This document shows, piece after piece, positions 1 to 11,402 of a stretch of DNA of 64,000 nucleotides. A program made the position numbers and the translations under genes. Source of the stretch: Euglena gracilis (lineage: Eukaryota; Euglenida; Euglenophyceae; Euglenales). Location: positions 44,619,847 through 44,683,846 of the forward strand of contig CP154954.1 of NCBI GenBank assembly GCA_039621445.1. Reading direction: 5' to 3'. Numbering within the stretch: the stretch's first letter is position 1; each line of letters starts with the position of its first letter. The notes under the pieces are model-generated. The model ran no database searches. It saw only the letters and a program-made list of their open reading frames with translations, and was not told the DNA's origin.

Positions 1-2
1 TC

Positions 3-713
3 TCGGAGACCCAGAACCCCCCAGACTGTCACTCGAAGGTGGCGGACGAATGGGAGGCGGCAGTGGGATGTGACTCCGTCTGGAGACCGAACCCCATCGC
101 TGGTGCTCTGAGGCCGGGATGGAGCAGAGTCCCACCCTCTTTCTGGCTGGATTCTGCCTGGAGGGAACGGGAGACACCCCTAGTAGTTCACCCTGAGTCA
201 AATGGCGAAAAATTTTGGTGGGTTTTGCTTAGGAGGAAAATCATGTTTTCGAAAAGAATTGCCTTTGAAATCACGGGGACGAGAAATATGCAAACACAAC
301 AGGAATGGTGGGGGAGAAGGGAACCTATTGGCAATGAACAGGTGGGAAGGGGCGAGGTCCGGACCTAACGATCTGCAACCGCATCTGCAGACATCCCTGT
401 TCATGTCCAGAACGAACATCGATGCGACCACAAAGAGCACAATCATCACAAGGAGGGAGAGCACCATAACCAGGCTTTTGCTTGTTGGATTTCAATCCCC
501 CGTCTCACTCAGGGAAACCTGCCTGGCGGACCGGGGGGCTTCCACTGGAGGTCATCAGAATTAGGATCACCCCAATCCTTTTTAAATGTACTCCGTGCTG
601 CCAGCGACTTTATTGGAAATGCATATTTTCAGATGCAGTGTGAAGTTCGGTATGTGTTGGGGAAAGATGAAGAGAGAGAAATTTTGGCGGCCCTGAACTA
701 CAGACCCCAGTAA
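3..713 (+). pseudogene. Broken reading frame, unknown protein with His/Glu-rich patch
   Basis: One frame is open from base 3 to the TAA at 711-713 except for a single in-frame TAA at 366-368. The left part reads like protein (VADEWEAAVGCDSVW near base 39) and the right part contains a His-rich patch (DHKEHNHHKEGEHHNQAF, about 408-476) followed by a non-repetitive tail ending in EEREILAALNYRPQ. There is no ATG near the left edge, so the frame enters from outside the window. An acceptor-like CTGCAG at 385-390 could start a last exon at 391, but the phase of the GT sites upstream (CAG|GTGGG, GAG|GTCCG) does not match. It is either a decayed gene or the last exon(s) of one whose intron I cannot place. 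Family not recognised. Confidence 0.3.
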
Positions 714-1560
714 TGTGGTGACCATCCTCCCATGTAAGTGAGTTCCCAAAGGATGCACAGTGCCCAAATATGTGTCACACTCTGAGCCTCCGAAAGTGAT
801 GTCCAAGGAAGTGCACACCCCCTGTAACAGCCATTTTGAATTGAACCAATCTCAGGTTATGCCCTAACAAGTGCCTGAATGGGAATCCCCGAAATCCTGT
901 GGATGGTGGGTGGGGTCCCCCCCCCATCCTTGTGGGTGGGGGAGTCCGACCCCCCCCCCCCCCGCCGGGCCTTCCTGTGGGTGGTGGGTTGGGGCCGACC
1001 ACCTCCCCCCCATCCTGGTTGTTGGGTCCGATCACCAGTCCTTGCCGTGCACTTAAATGGGAGGGGGTAACGAGAGAGGTCCATTTTTTTTAGGGCAAGT
1101 TTTTTTTAGGGCAAGCTGATGGAGGTATTGTCGGCTTGGTGTGTTCTCTTGTGTTTGAGTTAGATTAGGAATACGTTTAGGGCTTCAATTGTCGTCGAAG
1201 AAAGGGTCAGTGTCATGGTTTTCCGAAGTTTGGAGGTTAGGCCGAATTTGGGCCTGAACGTCGGTGTCAGTTATTCCTAATTTTTGGCCAAGTTGGGCTG
1301 GGCTAAAACTTCACACAAACTCTATTCCGCATCCGAACCCTGACCCTATCCCTTTACCTGGGGGCAGGCTTTTACAGCCAACTACAGGAAGAGCGATACG
1401 CAGGCCTCTTCTTCAGGCCAAGGCCTCCCTTCTGTGTGAGTTTATTTCACCAAACCCCACACCTGGGAAGACAGGTTTGGTCCTCCCATGTTCCAAAAAT
1501 ACAACCACAAAGCATTAAATAATAAACGCATAATGTGGTCATCTTCAACTTGCTGTGCTG
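714..1560. other. Non-coding stretch, G/C runs
   Basis: No supported exon. Contains poly-C/poly-G runs at 905-1020 that create several spurious overlapping ORFs, and at 740-880 a weak relative of the AAGTGCGCA-type repeat found at 39 and 49 kb. Confidence 0.4.
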
Positions 1561-1574
1561 CAAAAAGAAATGAG

Positions 1575-1690
1575 CCTGAACCTGAGCACAAGCACAAGGA
1601 AGGAGAGTGCCATGAAGAGCACAAGCACAAGGAAGGAGAGTGCCATGAGGAGCACAAGAAGGGAGAGCATCATGACGACCAGGCTGTTTT
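1575..1690. repeat. Short diverged relative of the 27-bp minisatellite
   Basis: About four units related to the array at 3224-4440, ending in the same CATGACGACCAGGCT flank that also ends the large array (near 4517) and, in weaker form, the patch at 470. Sequence to the right (1740-1930) resembles that right of the large array (4700-4860), so the whole block is an old segmental duplication. Confidence 0.6.
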
Positions 1691-2435
1691 ATTTTATACG
1701 TGCTAAGTTAAAACGTCAAACGAAGGTGACGTGTATGTTGGAATCAATTGGACTCTTTTGGTGAGAAGGAAAGGGGTTCTCCCATCATCGTTTAGCACCA
1801 TCTTTTTTGAAGAAAACACCACAGTATCAGAATTTTCCCCCTTTTTGCCTGTTTCATTTGCCGTTTGTGCAATTCTTGAGTTGCATTTTTAATTTGTTTG
1901 TGTGCATATTACCCCTTCCTGTTCACCCGAGGGGAGAGGCTGGCTTCCTTTCCAAGGCTTCTTTTCTTTCTTCTTTTCAAGACTTCTTTTCATGTCCCCG
2001 GAAAACCCTTCCCATCCGGGGGGGGAGATAGGGGGGGGATTTATCCGGTCTGCAGACGAGCATATGGTATTGTCGTGGAGAGCCAAAAAGTTTTGCCCTC
2101 AGACAGCCCGATTTTGGAGGGGGCCGCGCTGGGCTGGGTTGGGGGGACCCCCGCCTCCGCCCCCCAGGGGGCTTAAAATGAAGCCTGGCTGGGGTCAAGT
2201 TGATACTGGTGGGGTTGAGGTGGGCGGTGCGCAGAGCTGCCTTTGGCCAGAAGTGCCGTAAGCCCGGGAAGGGATCATTTTCGGCCCATTTCTGGTTCCC
2301 GGTTGTGGGATTCCACCATCCGGCCACCCCGCCACAGCCTCCGGACCCAAAGTGGGGGCCCAATTGCCCGGGTGGGGGCCCCAACCCTTCATTCCCACTG
2401 CCGGTTCCTCCGGGGTTGCGGCAAAGGGCCTGAGC

Positions 2436-2684
2436 GGGAGGACTGGCACCGGGAAGGCTGCCACGAGGAGCACAAGGAGGGGGAGCGCCATCATCAGGGC
2501 AAGCATGAGGAGTGCGAAGGTGGGGAGCACCGCAAGGAGCACAAGGAAGGGGAGTGCCATGACGCCGACAAGCGCAAGGAGGGCGAGCACCACGAGGAGA
2601 GACGGCGCCGCGACATGCATCAGGGAGGCGAGTCGCAGCAGGTGCTGAAGGAAGGCCAGCGCCAGGACCACGGCGTCGCTTAAG
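2436..2684. repeat. Diverged minisatellite-derived segment, coding status unclear
   Basis: On + it reads as a His/Glu/Lys-rich peptide (HEEHKEGER-type units) ending in GVA-stop. On - the same bases read as a hydrophobic Leu/Ala/Val peptide. The two readings are complementary, so amino-acid composition cannot decide the strand. A further degenerate segment of the same character lies at about 6040-6180. Confidence 0.45.
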
Positions 2685-3223
2685 CTGAAGTGGACCCCAG
2701 GGTTTGGGGGGGGGGTCCAGCCAGCAGGCAGCCTTTTTTTCCGGCCCCAGAACACCCCCCGTCCTCATCGACGAGCAGCAAAATGAGCAATCGGTGAGCA
2801 ATTTTTCGTATTTTGGGGTTCAGAAATGGCGGGGAAAACAAACGGGCAGAAATGGACGGAATTGGGCTGGTTAGGGCAAGTTTCGGGTGAAAAAATGGAC
2901 TGTTTTTCAACGTGGAAGTGGGACAGTGCTCCGGGGCGGCAAATATGGGTCACCACTCCGGCAGCAACAGTGATTGCACTGGCACCCGCTGGAAGGCAGG
3001 AGGGAATAAGGCAAAACCATCTCTTTTTGCGGGTATTTTTTTTTTTGCAGTTTCGTTTTGTGTACCCAATTTAATCCCCGCTTGGGCCCAGTTCCAGCCC
3101 AGGACCCCTGCAGGGGTGGGGGTCACCTAACAGCCTATCTCCAGCCTGCCCACATTCCCCTCGGCCACTGAGCTGTAAAGTGACGGCGTGGGCTGGATGA
3201 GAAGGGGAAGGAGGGAGCCCATC

Positions 3224-4440
3224 ACGAAGAGCACAAGGAAGGAGGGCAAAACGAAGAGCAAAAGGGAGGAGAGCGCCATGAAGACCACAAGGAAGGAGAG
3301 CGCCATGAAGACCACAAGGAAGGAGAGCGCCATGAAGACCACAAGGAAGGAGAGCGCCATGAAGACCACAAGGAAGGAGAGCGCCATGAAGAGCACAAGG
3401 AAGGAGAGCGCCATGAAGACCACAAGGAAGGAGAGCGCCATGAAGAGCACAAGGAAGGAGAGCGCCACGAAGAGCACAAGGAAGGAGAGCGCCATGAAGA
3501 GCACAAGGAAGGAGAGCGCCACGAAGACCACAAGGAAGGAGAGCGCCATGAAGAGCACAAGGAAGGAGAGCGCCACGAAGACCACAAGGAAGGAGAGCGC
3601 CATGAAGAGCACAAGGAAGGAGAGCGCCATGAAGAGCACAAGGAAGGTGAGCACCATGAAGACCACAAGGAAGGAGAGTGCCATGAAGACCACAAGGAAG
3701 GAGAGCGCCATGAAGAGCACAAGGAAGGAGAGCGCCACGAAGAGCACAAGGAAGGAGAGCGCCATGAAGACCACAAGGAAGGAGAGCGTCACGAAGAGCA
3801 CAAGGAAGGAGAGCGCCATGAAGAGCACAAGGAAGGAGAGCGCCACGAAGAGCACAAGGAAGGAGAGCGCTATGAAGACCACAAGGAAGGAGAGCGCCAT
3901 GAAGAGCACAAGGAAGGGGAGCACCATGAAGACCACAAGGAAGGAGAGCGCCACGAAGACCACAAGGAAGGAGAGCGCCATGAAGAGCACAAGGAAGGAG
4001 AGCGCCACGAAGAGCACAAGGAAGGAGAGCGCCATGAAGACCACACGAAGGAGAGCGTCACGAAGAGCACAAGGAAGGAGAGCGCCATGAAGAGCACAAG
4101 GAAGGAGAGCGCCATGAAGACCACAAGGAAGGAGAGCGCCATGAAGAGCACAAGGAAGGAGAGCGCCATGAAGAGCACAAGGAAGGGGAGCACCATGAAG
4201 ACCACAAGGAAGGAGAGCGCCATGAAGAGCACAAGGAAGGAGAGCGCCATGAGGAGCACAAGGAAGGAGAGCGCCATGAAGACCACAAGGAAGGAGAGCG
4301 CCATGAAGAGCACAAGGAAGGAGAGCGCCATGAAGACCACAAGGAAGGAGAGCGCCAGGAAGAGCACAAGGAAGGAGAGCGCCATGAAGAGCACAAGGAA
4401 GGAGAGCGGCATGAAGAGCACAAGGAAGGGGAGCACCATG
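3224..4440. repeat. 27-bp minisatellite, about 45 units
   Basis: Tandem units of ATGAAGASCACAAGGAAGGA plus GAGCGCC. Unit variants differ mainly at ATG/ACG and GAC/GAG. Because 27 is a multiple of 3, two + frames and all three - frames stay open: + reads MKTTRKESA or HEDHKEGER, - reads LSFLVVFMA or SPSLWSSWR. A one-base deletion near 4046 shifts every one of these frames, so no single long ORF spans the array. The long ORFs here are therefore best regarded as repeat artefacts unless a transcript shows otherwise. Degenerate units continue to about 4520. Confidence 0.85.
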
Positions 4441-4540
4441 AAGAACACAACTCCAAGGCAGGAGAGATTCATGAAAACCACAACCACAAGGAAGGAAAGC
4501 ATCATGACGACCAGGCTTTTTTCTTTTTCAAAAGCAAGGT

Positions 4541-6039
4541 TCGGGGCGTGTTGATGCTTGACACGCCCCATTCTTGCCAGGAAAGGTTCTTCATGCTGGA
4601 GGTTTCTGTGTGGTCGAAACAAATCCCCGAGATATATTACATTTACTTTGGCGTGTTTGTTTGAATGTGTCGTTGCAGTTTATTGTTTGGCAATTATGGT
4701 TTGCAGTGAGGTCCCAAAAAAGGGGGTTCCAATCATCCTTTTGTTTTTTTCAAAGAAAACACCCAGTGTCAGAGTTCTATTTCCTTTTTTGTTTTTGTTT
4801 ATGCCGTTTTGAGCTGCATTTTAAATTTTTTTTTGCATGTGCATTATCTCCTCCTGGGGGTCCAGTCAGCCAGCAGCCATCCTCGGACCCCTCTGCCCCC
4901 CCCCTTATCGGTAAGTTTATTTCTCAGCCGCCTTCAGAGCAGGTTGATAATGGATATTTGGCAAAAATGGGCCAAAAATAGGCAAAAAAATGGGTCGGAA
5001 AAGGGTTGGCCCTGGCAGTTTTTGGGTCGCCTTTAACAAAAAGGGTGAATAATTTTTTTCCACCACACAGACACAACTCCTGGGCAACAGGGCGTTGCTC
5101 AACGGAAACTCTGGGCTGGCTGGAGATCCGTTGCCCCCCCCCCAATGGAAGTCGCAGGGCTGAAACTAGGTCCGAGCTGAGTAACATCATTTCTGTCAAT
5201 TATTGATAGTTTTATCGCAGCTGGTTTTTCGATTTTGCTGCTGAGCTCCCCCTTTTTCCGTGTGCCAGCGATGCCCCACGAGTGCTCCCGAACCCATTGG
5301 CAATTTGTCGGCAATTGTCTCAAGGGTGCCGAATTTTTGACCTGAGAATTAAAGAAGTAGGAAACGGGATTTCACCACAGGGGACCACCGTTCCGGCGAC
5401 CTGGCGGTTGGACCCCACGCAGGGGGGACAAGATTTTTTTACATGGCACGTCTAGAAAACTTTCTTTTATCTGTTGCACCTTTTTGTCGTCGTTTCGGAA
5501 CGGTTTTTTTTTGGTTTTGCATTCATTGGTCGATTGGCGTTTGTTTTGATGTGTTTTTTGGGCGCCTGTGGGGCCCATTCCTTCCCTCCATGATTTACCC
5601 TCCGGGTCTGGGTCGGGGGTTTTCAGCCGGAGGGGACCCTACCCCCCAGGGGGGTCCAGCCAGCCAGCACCTCCCAGCCGGGCTGCAGACCCCCTCCCCC
5701 CGGGTGTCCGCTGGAATAAAGCTCGTGCCAGCCCCGCTTCGCCGGGCTGGACCGAAAATTTTTTCTTGAAGTGAGGGTCGAAAATGGCCAATAATGGCGG
5801 TTTTGGGCGGTTTTGGGGGTTTTACCTCAAACCTGTGGCTGAAAGAGCCAGCTGGATTTGGGCTTTTGGGGCTTTTTTGGGTACCCGCCTGGTCCAGCTC
5901 CCAGTCCGGGCGGACCCCCCTCCCCTGGACCCCCCTGGGGGGCGGGGGGTCCAGCCAGCACCTTTTCCCAGCCGGCCCGCGGGACCCCCCCCCAGAGGGT
6001 CTTTAAGAAAACCCCTGCTCTGGGTGCCGGGGACCAGAG
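4541..6039. other. Non-coding, repeat-derived
   Basis: No supported exon. Contains two copies of the recurring module GG(G)GTCCAGCCAGCA (near 5652 and 5946), plus a duplication of the 1740-1930 sequence at 4700-4860. Confidence 0.4.
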
Positions 6040-6401
6040 CCTGGGCAGGAAGGCGACCAACGCAAGGAGCGCCAGGAAGGAGAACGCCGCCATGAGTGCC
6101 GGAGCGAGGAGGGCAGGGAGGCCCGTGCGGCCCACAGGGAAGGCCCCGACGGCAACCGTCGTTGTGGTCAGGGCTTTGTTTCAGAGGAGTGGCATCGTTC
6201 ACAGGTTCACATGCCAGTGGGTCATCATTGTCGGCCCGATCCATTGCATTTCAGTTTGGTTTCATGTTTTACATATGACCCCGAGGGCAGTGTCACACCT
6301 TGCCCTCTTCAAGGCAAGGTTCGAATGGAAGGGTGCCCCACGGAGCCGGCACAAGGACGCTCCTCCCAGGCGCATGGAAATGGCATTTGCCAAACTGAGT
6401 A

Positions 6402-6620
6402 ATGCGGTTGAGGGGTTTGTTCTCAATTGAGACATCCAATGTGGTCCTGGTGGAGCCACGCCACAATGGTCAGGGCCCCATGTGGGATAAATATCTCACT
6501 CAGGTTCAGAAAAATTTGATTATTGAGAAACTAGCATTTGTGAATTGTCCACCTCTGATGAAAGCCGGCCCATTATTCTTTAGCATCCAAACGCTTCGCG
6601 GGACTCTTTACGATCAATGA
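6402..6620 (+). CDS. Possible small ORF, 72 aa, unknown
   Basis: ATG to TGA with ordinary, non-repetitive composition (for example GPMWDKYLTQVQKNLIIEKL). It has no G/C third-base bias, unlike the convincing exons of the window, and no recognisable domain. It may be part of a decayed gene or chance. Confidence 0.2.
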   Translation: MRLRGLFSIETSNVVLVEPRHNGQGPMWDKYLTQVQKNLIIEKLAFVNCPPLMKAGPLFFSIQTLRGTLYDQ

Positions 6621-6904
6621 TCAGCCGTAGTGAGGTCTGTCAGTCGCCTTTGCAAGAACCTTGCCCAGCTAGGTGCAGGCCCCACACCACAGGCTGCCAG
6701 GCCCCCATGCTGTCAGGCCAGACCGCGCCTGTTGCACCGCATGGCAGTCTGACACAGCATTCACATGCACAAAAAAGACACTTGCATGATTTGGGTTGGT
6801 ATTTCATCGGGGAAATGGTCCCAGGACACAAAGTGCTGTCTGCATAGGGGCGGGACATTTTTTTCCTCGGAGGGGAAGACGTTGTTTGTCCCCACGGTCC
6901 GCAG

Positions 6905-7107
6905 TGTCGCATGGGCCCCCCGAAGCGTGGTCGCCCCCCCCCCCCCGGCCAACGACAAAGCCGCTGGCCGGAGCGACGCCGGCCCTGGGGAGGCGGTGCT
7001 TTCCGGCCCGGCGGCGTGGCCCGGCCAGTGGCCGCTGCCCCCGCTGCTGGCGGAGGCGCTGCGGGCCCGGGCGTCCTCCCGCCCTCCCACCTGGGGGTGG
7101 GGGCCTG
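6905..7107 (+). CDS. Gene U exon 1 (tentative)
   Basis: Strong G/C third positions in the frame reading GPAAWPGQWPLPPLLAEALR. Donor CCTG|GTGGGA. The acceptor is uncertain because the left flank is a poly-C run coding for proline. Confidence 0.3.
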
Positions 7108-10100
7108 GTGGGACTGCCGGTGCATGGCGGTGGCCTCCCAATTAGGTTGTGCGGTGGGCTCTGCAGGCGGTGCCCGGGCAGACCCCCACCCCACCTGGGG
7201 GTGGGTGGGGCGGTTGGGGCGGGGGGGTCTGGCGGGGGGGATGTGGTGGGCGGTGAGGGGGGGGGGGGGGGGTGTGCTCTCCAGGGGGCCTCTCCCTGCA
7301 GCCGGGCAGACCCCCCCACCCCCATCCTGGTGGTGGGGGGGGGGGTATGGCAGGCTTTCTCGTATTTCCAGGGGCGCCAATTTTGCAGGTCTTTTCCGGC
7401 TGTGGCCCTCCCATGGTGGGCAGGGGGCAGGCTTGTGCTTAGTCGGGTGCCTACCCCACGGGGGGGGGTGCTAGGGGCAGGCACCCCATAGCACCCGATC
7501 CGCCCCCCCTGGGGGGTAGGGTTTTGGGGGGTGCCTGCCCCTAGCAGGCACCCCCTCCGACCCCGGTGCCAAAGGCACCGGGGGCCCGGAAAAGGCCATT
7601 TTCAATGAAATTTTCTGGGTCCCCCCCGGATCCCTATCCCCCCCAGGGGGGGTGTGCCTGCTAGGGGCAGGCACCCTATAGCACCCACCCACCCCCCTCC
7701 CCCCCCGGTTGGTAAGCACAAGCATGGTAGGGGGGGTCGACCCACCCCTCCCACCTCCCTGGTGGGGTGTCCGCCCCCCCCTCCAGGCCTCCCCATTCAG
7801 CCCTTGGATTGCTGTGCGTGGGTTGGGTCTCTTGCCCCCCCCCCCACTCGCCCCCACACAGACAGGCCAAGGCGGGAGGGCTGCTTTGGCCACCACCCTT
7901 GATCCTCCCCTCTGGCGGCCGTGGCTACGGGATGGGGCACCGCGTTGCCCGAGCCCCGCACTGTGCGCCCCCGACCATCTCGACGATGAATGGCTTGGCC
8001 CGCCGCCGCCTCACGGTATCCCTCCTTCTCCCCCCCCCGCCCCCTCCCATGGTTTTCCACCTGCAAATTTCCTTTAACACCGAGGGAATTTCTGCAAAGA
8101 GGAAAAAAAAACACACAAAGTTGGCCTGTGGCTCGGTGCTCACCAGCCGGTTTTTTTGGCTGTTTCACTGCCCCCTCTCTACGCTTGAAACCAAATTCCC
8201 AGAGACACATACCAATGCTGCCGGTGTGTCCGACCCCCCCCCCCCAAACAGCTGACTGGTTTTTGGCTCCAGACCACTTTTTCAACATCTGTGTGCCCCC
8301 CCCCCCCCCCCGGGTGGGGGTGGGTGGGTTTCCCCCCCCGGTCGGTAAGCACAAGCATGAAAGGGAGGGTCGTGGGTGTTCGATAAACCGTGGGGGAGGG
8401 GAGGGGCTGGGGGAAGTTGGCCCCTGCGCCTCCCCCCCCCCCATGCCCACGGACACCCCCTGGGCGAGGGTTGCCGGCTGGTGGCTGTTTATCTTGGAAG
8501 ACCCCAGGGGGGGAGGGGGCTGAATGCAGGGAGGGGGGAATTGCCTGCCCCCCAGCAGCACCAATCCCCAGGTTTGGGTGGGAAGCTCCGCAGACATGAG
8601 GTGGGTGGTAGGGGGGCCCCCTCCGAGATTCCCATGCCAGCCTGCCCACCCCCGCCCCCCTGCCCGGAACGGCCCTCTCTGGCCCCCTCCTCTCGCCCCT
8701 GAGGGGGCGGCGGCCCCCCGGCCCCCGGCGTGCCCCGGGGCCAACCCCGCCCCACCCCCGTGTGCACTGCGCCGCCCTCCCCCGCCCCTCCCCCTAAGGG
8801 GAGGGCGGGGGCCGCTGAGGAGTATGGCCGCCGCCCGGCATGGCCGGCCGGCGGCCCCCGCACCGCATCGCTTCGGCCGGCGGCCCCACTGGGGCCTGAT
8901 GGGGGGGGGGGGGGCGGGGCGGGGGACGGGAGCGGCCGGGCAAGCAACCCCGCTGATCTGGCACGCAGTGGGGGAGGGGGACGGGTAGGTTCCCCCATTC
9001 CCCTCTCATGAAGCTGTCCACCCCACGAGCAACCTGGCTGGGGGGATTGAGGGCCAGGGGGCAATTTAAGGGTTCGCAGTACTCCCCCCAGGAGCTGGCT
9101 TGCAGCAAGTTTTAATTTGGTGGGTGGAAATCCTGGTGGACCCTTCCCCCCAGGGGGGGCAGCTAGCAGGGTTATCTAGTGGAAATAATTTCCAAGTGGC
9201 CGGCGCAAAGCGCAGGAAAGGTTTGTTTCCCCCCCAAACACACCAAAAAAGTTTATTCTGGCAATTTTTTGGATTTTTTTATTATGAAAATCAGCATTAA
9301 AACCCTATTTCCCCCTCGCCACGCGGGGTAACGTACGCAAGCCTCCCGCCAAAGTTGTGTTTTTGCCCTCTGTCTGCCCAGGCTGACCCTGGCGGGGTGG
9401 TGTAAGCACGGCCCCCATCTTCAAATCTTCGAATTAGTTCGAGCAAGCCCTCCCGGAGGACTCTTCAACGACAGCCGTCTCGAGGTGGGGCGGTGCAGGC
9501 AGGCCGCCGGGTCGGTCCGGTCTTTCTCCGCCGCCCCCTGCGCATCGCCGTCATTCTGTCGAAGCACAAAGCACACATCGCGCTCGGCCCTGGCTTCGCC
9601 TGCGTTAGCATGTGTTGCCCCTTTCACAAAGCTGTCCACCCCCTCACGCCGCCTGGTTGGGGGGCCGGGCTTCTCCTTAAGGGTTCGCAGTGCGCTCCCC
9701 TGGGCTCGATTGCAAATTGTCCAAATAGGCTTGTGCAAATCCTGGTTGCCCCTCCAGCAGAAATATGTTCTGCGTCTGCTTTTTGGGGCATATGCGCATT
9801 CGCCGACGTTTGCCTCATGCCACAAAGCACTGCCTGCCACAGTGGGGATTTGGGGTGCCCGTCAGCGAGGAATTTCGCCGGGCACTGAAGTCCCTCTCTC
9901 AGCCGTTTTCCCACGGTGCGACACAGTGGAATGAACAGCAGCAGAACGGAGAAAATTCCTGGGTTCAGCTAATTCAGGTAATGCTTTTTTGTGATGTGCC
10001 TGTGCCTGACTCACGGTCTCAAGGGGCCGGAGAAATTTTGGGGCAGGGACTGACCAATGGTTTTCATTTCTTTTGACCAATGGTTCTCATTTCTCTGAAC

Positions 10101-11044
10101 CCATTTGGATCATGAAAGAATTCCACGTTTATGAATCGCTTTTTTGGGAGTGGTGCCAAAGGTGCCGACAGGCGTGTTTCGCAGTCCAGGTTCCAACGCA
10201 CTGAACAGCGTGTGGGGAATCAGACACGATCCCCAGCGTTAACCCTGGTCGTGGGGCACAGTGCTCCTGGCACCATGCACCGCAGCCCAACGTGAGGTTG
10301 TTCAGAGGATGGTTGGCTGTGTGTTGCTGTGCACACCCTGGGGCTTGGGGTTGGACAACACTGGCATGGATTCACCCATCACCTCCGCAGGGCGGGGGAC
10401 GGTGTGCATGTGCGTTGTGATGTGCTCCGCTCTACAGGTTTATGAGAGCAGCACCAGGGCTGGGCACTGGACAGCGGTGGGTGACCCGGAATGCGCAGAT
10501 GCGCATTCTGATTTATCCGATGACTTGAGCTGCAGGGGATGGTCTCCTGTTACTCTGTTACTGAAAGGACGAATGTGTTTGTGGCGCCTGCCATCGCCGA
10601 GCCCACGGTTTTCCACGCCGCTGCCAGGTGTCGGGTTTCATCGCGTGGCCAGGCACAGCGACACTCCTGCCAAGGGTGACTCTCCTGGTTCACCTCCTTT
10701 CAGACCCCCATGTTCTGCACGACCAAGGCCATATCCCAGTAGTGCACACGTTGGATCCAAGACAGGCAAACAACGGTGTGTTCCAGTGTGTCTTTCAACA
10801 TCAATGCTCGGGGGTGCATTCCCGCTTCCCACAGCTTGTGTCCATTCCAAAAATGCGCACCTGCGCCTTTTCTTGGGGTTCCAAAACGGTGCATGTGCGC
10901 ATTTTCTGGGCTTGGGACTCTGTTGCAGTCCTGTTGTTTCGCCCCTGGGAGGGCTGTGTCTCCATGGCCGCAGGAAGTTCCTTCCCACGCTCACCCCCAG
11001 GTTTCCAGGCCCTGCCACTGAGAACCATCAGCACGCACCAGTGA
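6905..11044 (+). CDS. Unrecognised multi-exon gene (gene U)
   Basis: Chain of eight exons joined by compatible phases: 6905-7107, 7866-8015, 9503-9603, 9843-9977, 10438-10476, 10536-10629, 10704-10775, 11001-11044 (TGA at 11042-11044). Each internal junction agrees in codon phase (1/2, 1/2, 0/0, 0/0, 0/0, 1/2, 1/2). The 5' end is not found: the first listed exon has an acceptor-like CCGCAG before it, and no initiator ATG is assigned. The peptide has no motif I recognise. The middle exons (SEEFRRALKSLSQPFSH; NVFVAPAIAEPTVFHAA; HVLHDQGHIPVVHTLDPRQA) look like a folded globular protein. A hAT-type MITE sits in the first intron and a hAT element begins 34 bp after the stop. The two weakest exons are the first and the last. 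Confidence 0.4.
7428..7726. mobile_element. hAT-type MITE, family 2, copy 1
   Basis: Starts CAGGCTTGTGCTTAGTCGGG and ends in the inverted form TAAGCACAAGCATG. Flanked by GCAGGGGG (7420-7427) and GTAGGGGG (7727-7734), an 8-bp target duplication with one mismatch. Closely related over its length to 38175-38461. Lies in the first intron of gene U. No coding capacity. Confidence 0.8.
7866..8015 (+). CDS. Gene U exon 2
   Basis: Preceded by a good pyrimidine tract and ACACAGACAG; donor TCACG|GTATCC. Reads GRAALATTLDPPLWRPWLRD and later DHLDDEWLGPPPPH. Phase 1 donor fits the next exon. Confidence 0.45.
8336..8358. repeat. Solo 3' end of MITE family 2
   Basis: GGTCGGTAAGCACAAGCATG matches the right terminus of the elements at 7428 and 38175; no matching left end was found nearby. 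Confidence 0.5.
9503..9603 (+). CDS. Gene U exon 3
   Basis: Acceptor GGCAG|GC, donor TGC|GTTAGC. Reads VFLRRPLRIAVILSKHKAHI then ALGPGFAC, high G/C third base. Confidence 0.45.
9843..9977 (+). CDS. Gene U exon 4
   Basis: Acceptor CCACAG (an alternative in-phase acceptor ends at 9827); strong donor ATTCAG|GTAATG. Reads WGFGVPVSEEFRRALKSLSQ and ends NSWVQLIQ. Confidence 0.5.
10438..10476 (+). CDS. Gene U exon 5
   Basis: Thirteen codons (VYESSTRAGHWTA) between CTCTACAG and GTGGGT, phase 0 on both sides. Confidence 0.4.
10536..10629 (+). CDS. Gene U exon 6
   Basis: Acceptor AGCTGCAG; donor AGGT|GTCGGG (phase 1), with an alternative AG|GTGTCG two bases earlier that would break phase with the next exon. 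Reads NVFVAPAIAEPTVFHAA. Confidence 0.45.
10704..10775 (+). CDS. Gene U exon 7
   Basis: Acceptor CCTTTCAG, donor AACG|GTGTGT. Reads HVLHDQGHIPVVHTLDPRQA. Confidence 0.45.
11001..11044 (+). CDS. Gene U terminal exon (tentative)
   Basis: Acceptor CTCACCCCCAG; fourteen codons ending FQALPLRTISTHQ then TGA, in phase with the previous donor. Confidence 0.35.
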
Positions 11045-11224
11045 ACACGCAGTGATAAATCCACGTCGGGGTTAGCCCAGGGTTCGATATAGTACATGGT
11101 TTAGGTGGGGGGGTGTCCCCCCACCCCCCCCCCCCCTCCTGGCCCGCAGGGGGGTCCGGACCACCCCCCCCCCACCTGCAAGGGGGGTCCGGACCGACCC
11201 TGGGGGCAGGGGGGTGGAAAATAT

Positions 11225-11310
11225 GCACCGTGCAGTTTTTGCAGTTTTTTGCAGTTTTCACGTTTTGGGTTTTTTGCAGTTTTTTGCAGTTTTTTGCAGT
11301 TTTTTGCAGC
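11225..11310. repeat. Left subterminal TTTTTTGCAG repeats
   Basis: Several tandem copies of TTTTTTGCAG; the same motif recurs near the right end of the element. Confidence 0.75.
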
Positions 11311-11402
11311 TTTTTTTCTAAGAAAAACTGCACACGTGCAGTTTTTTGCAGGACACACATTGAAGTTGCAAGGTGCAACACGGAAGTTAATCGACACTGC
11401 AT

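Noticed and set aside
1977-2801. 274-codon - strand Pro/Ala-rich ORF
   Set aside because: Arises from G/C runs and the minisatellite-derived segment; no start context or domain.
3224-4440. CRISPR-like array
   Set aside because: Units are contiguous 27-mers with no unique spacers.
3127-4622. Long - strand ORFs encoding repetitive hydrophobic LSFLVVFMA protein
   Set aside because: They are reverse-complement readings of the 27-bp array, open because 27 is divisible by 3, and both are disrupted by the shift near 4046.
8820-8990. GC-rich exon candidate in gene U intron 2 (either strand)
   Set aside because: Open on both strands, bounded by G/C runs, no matching splice phases.
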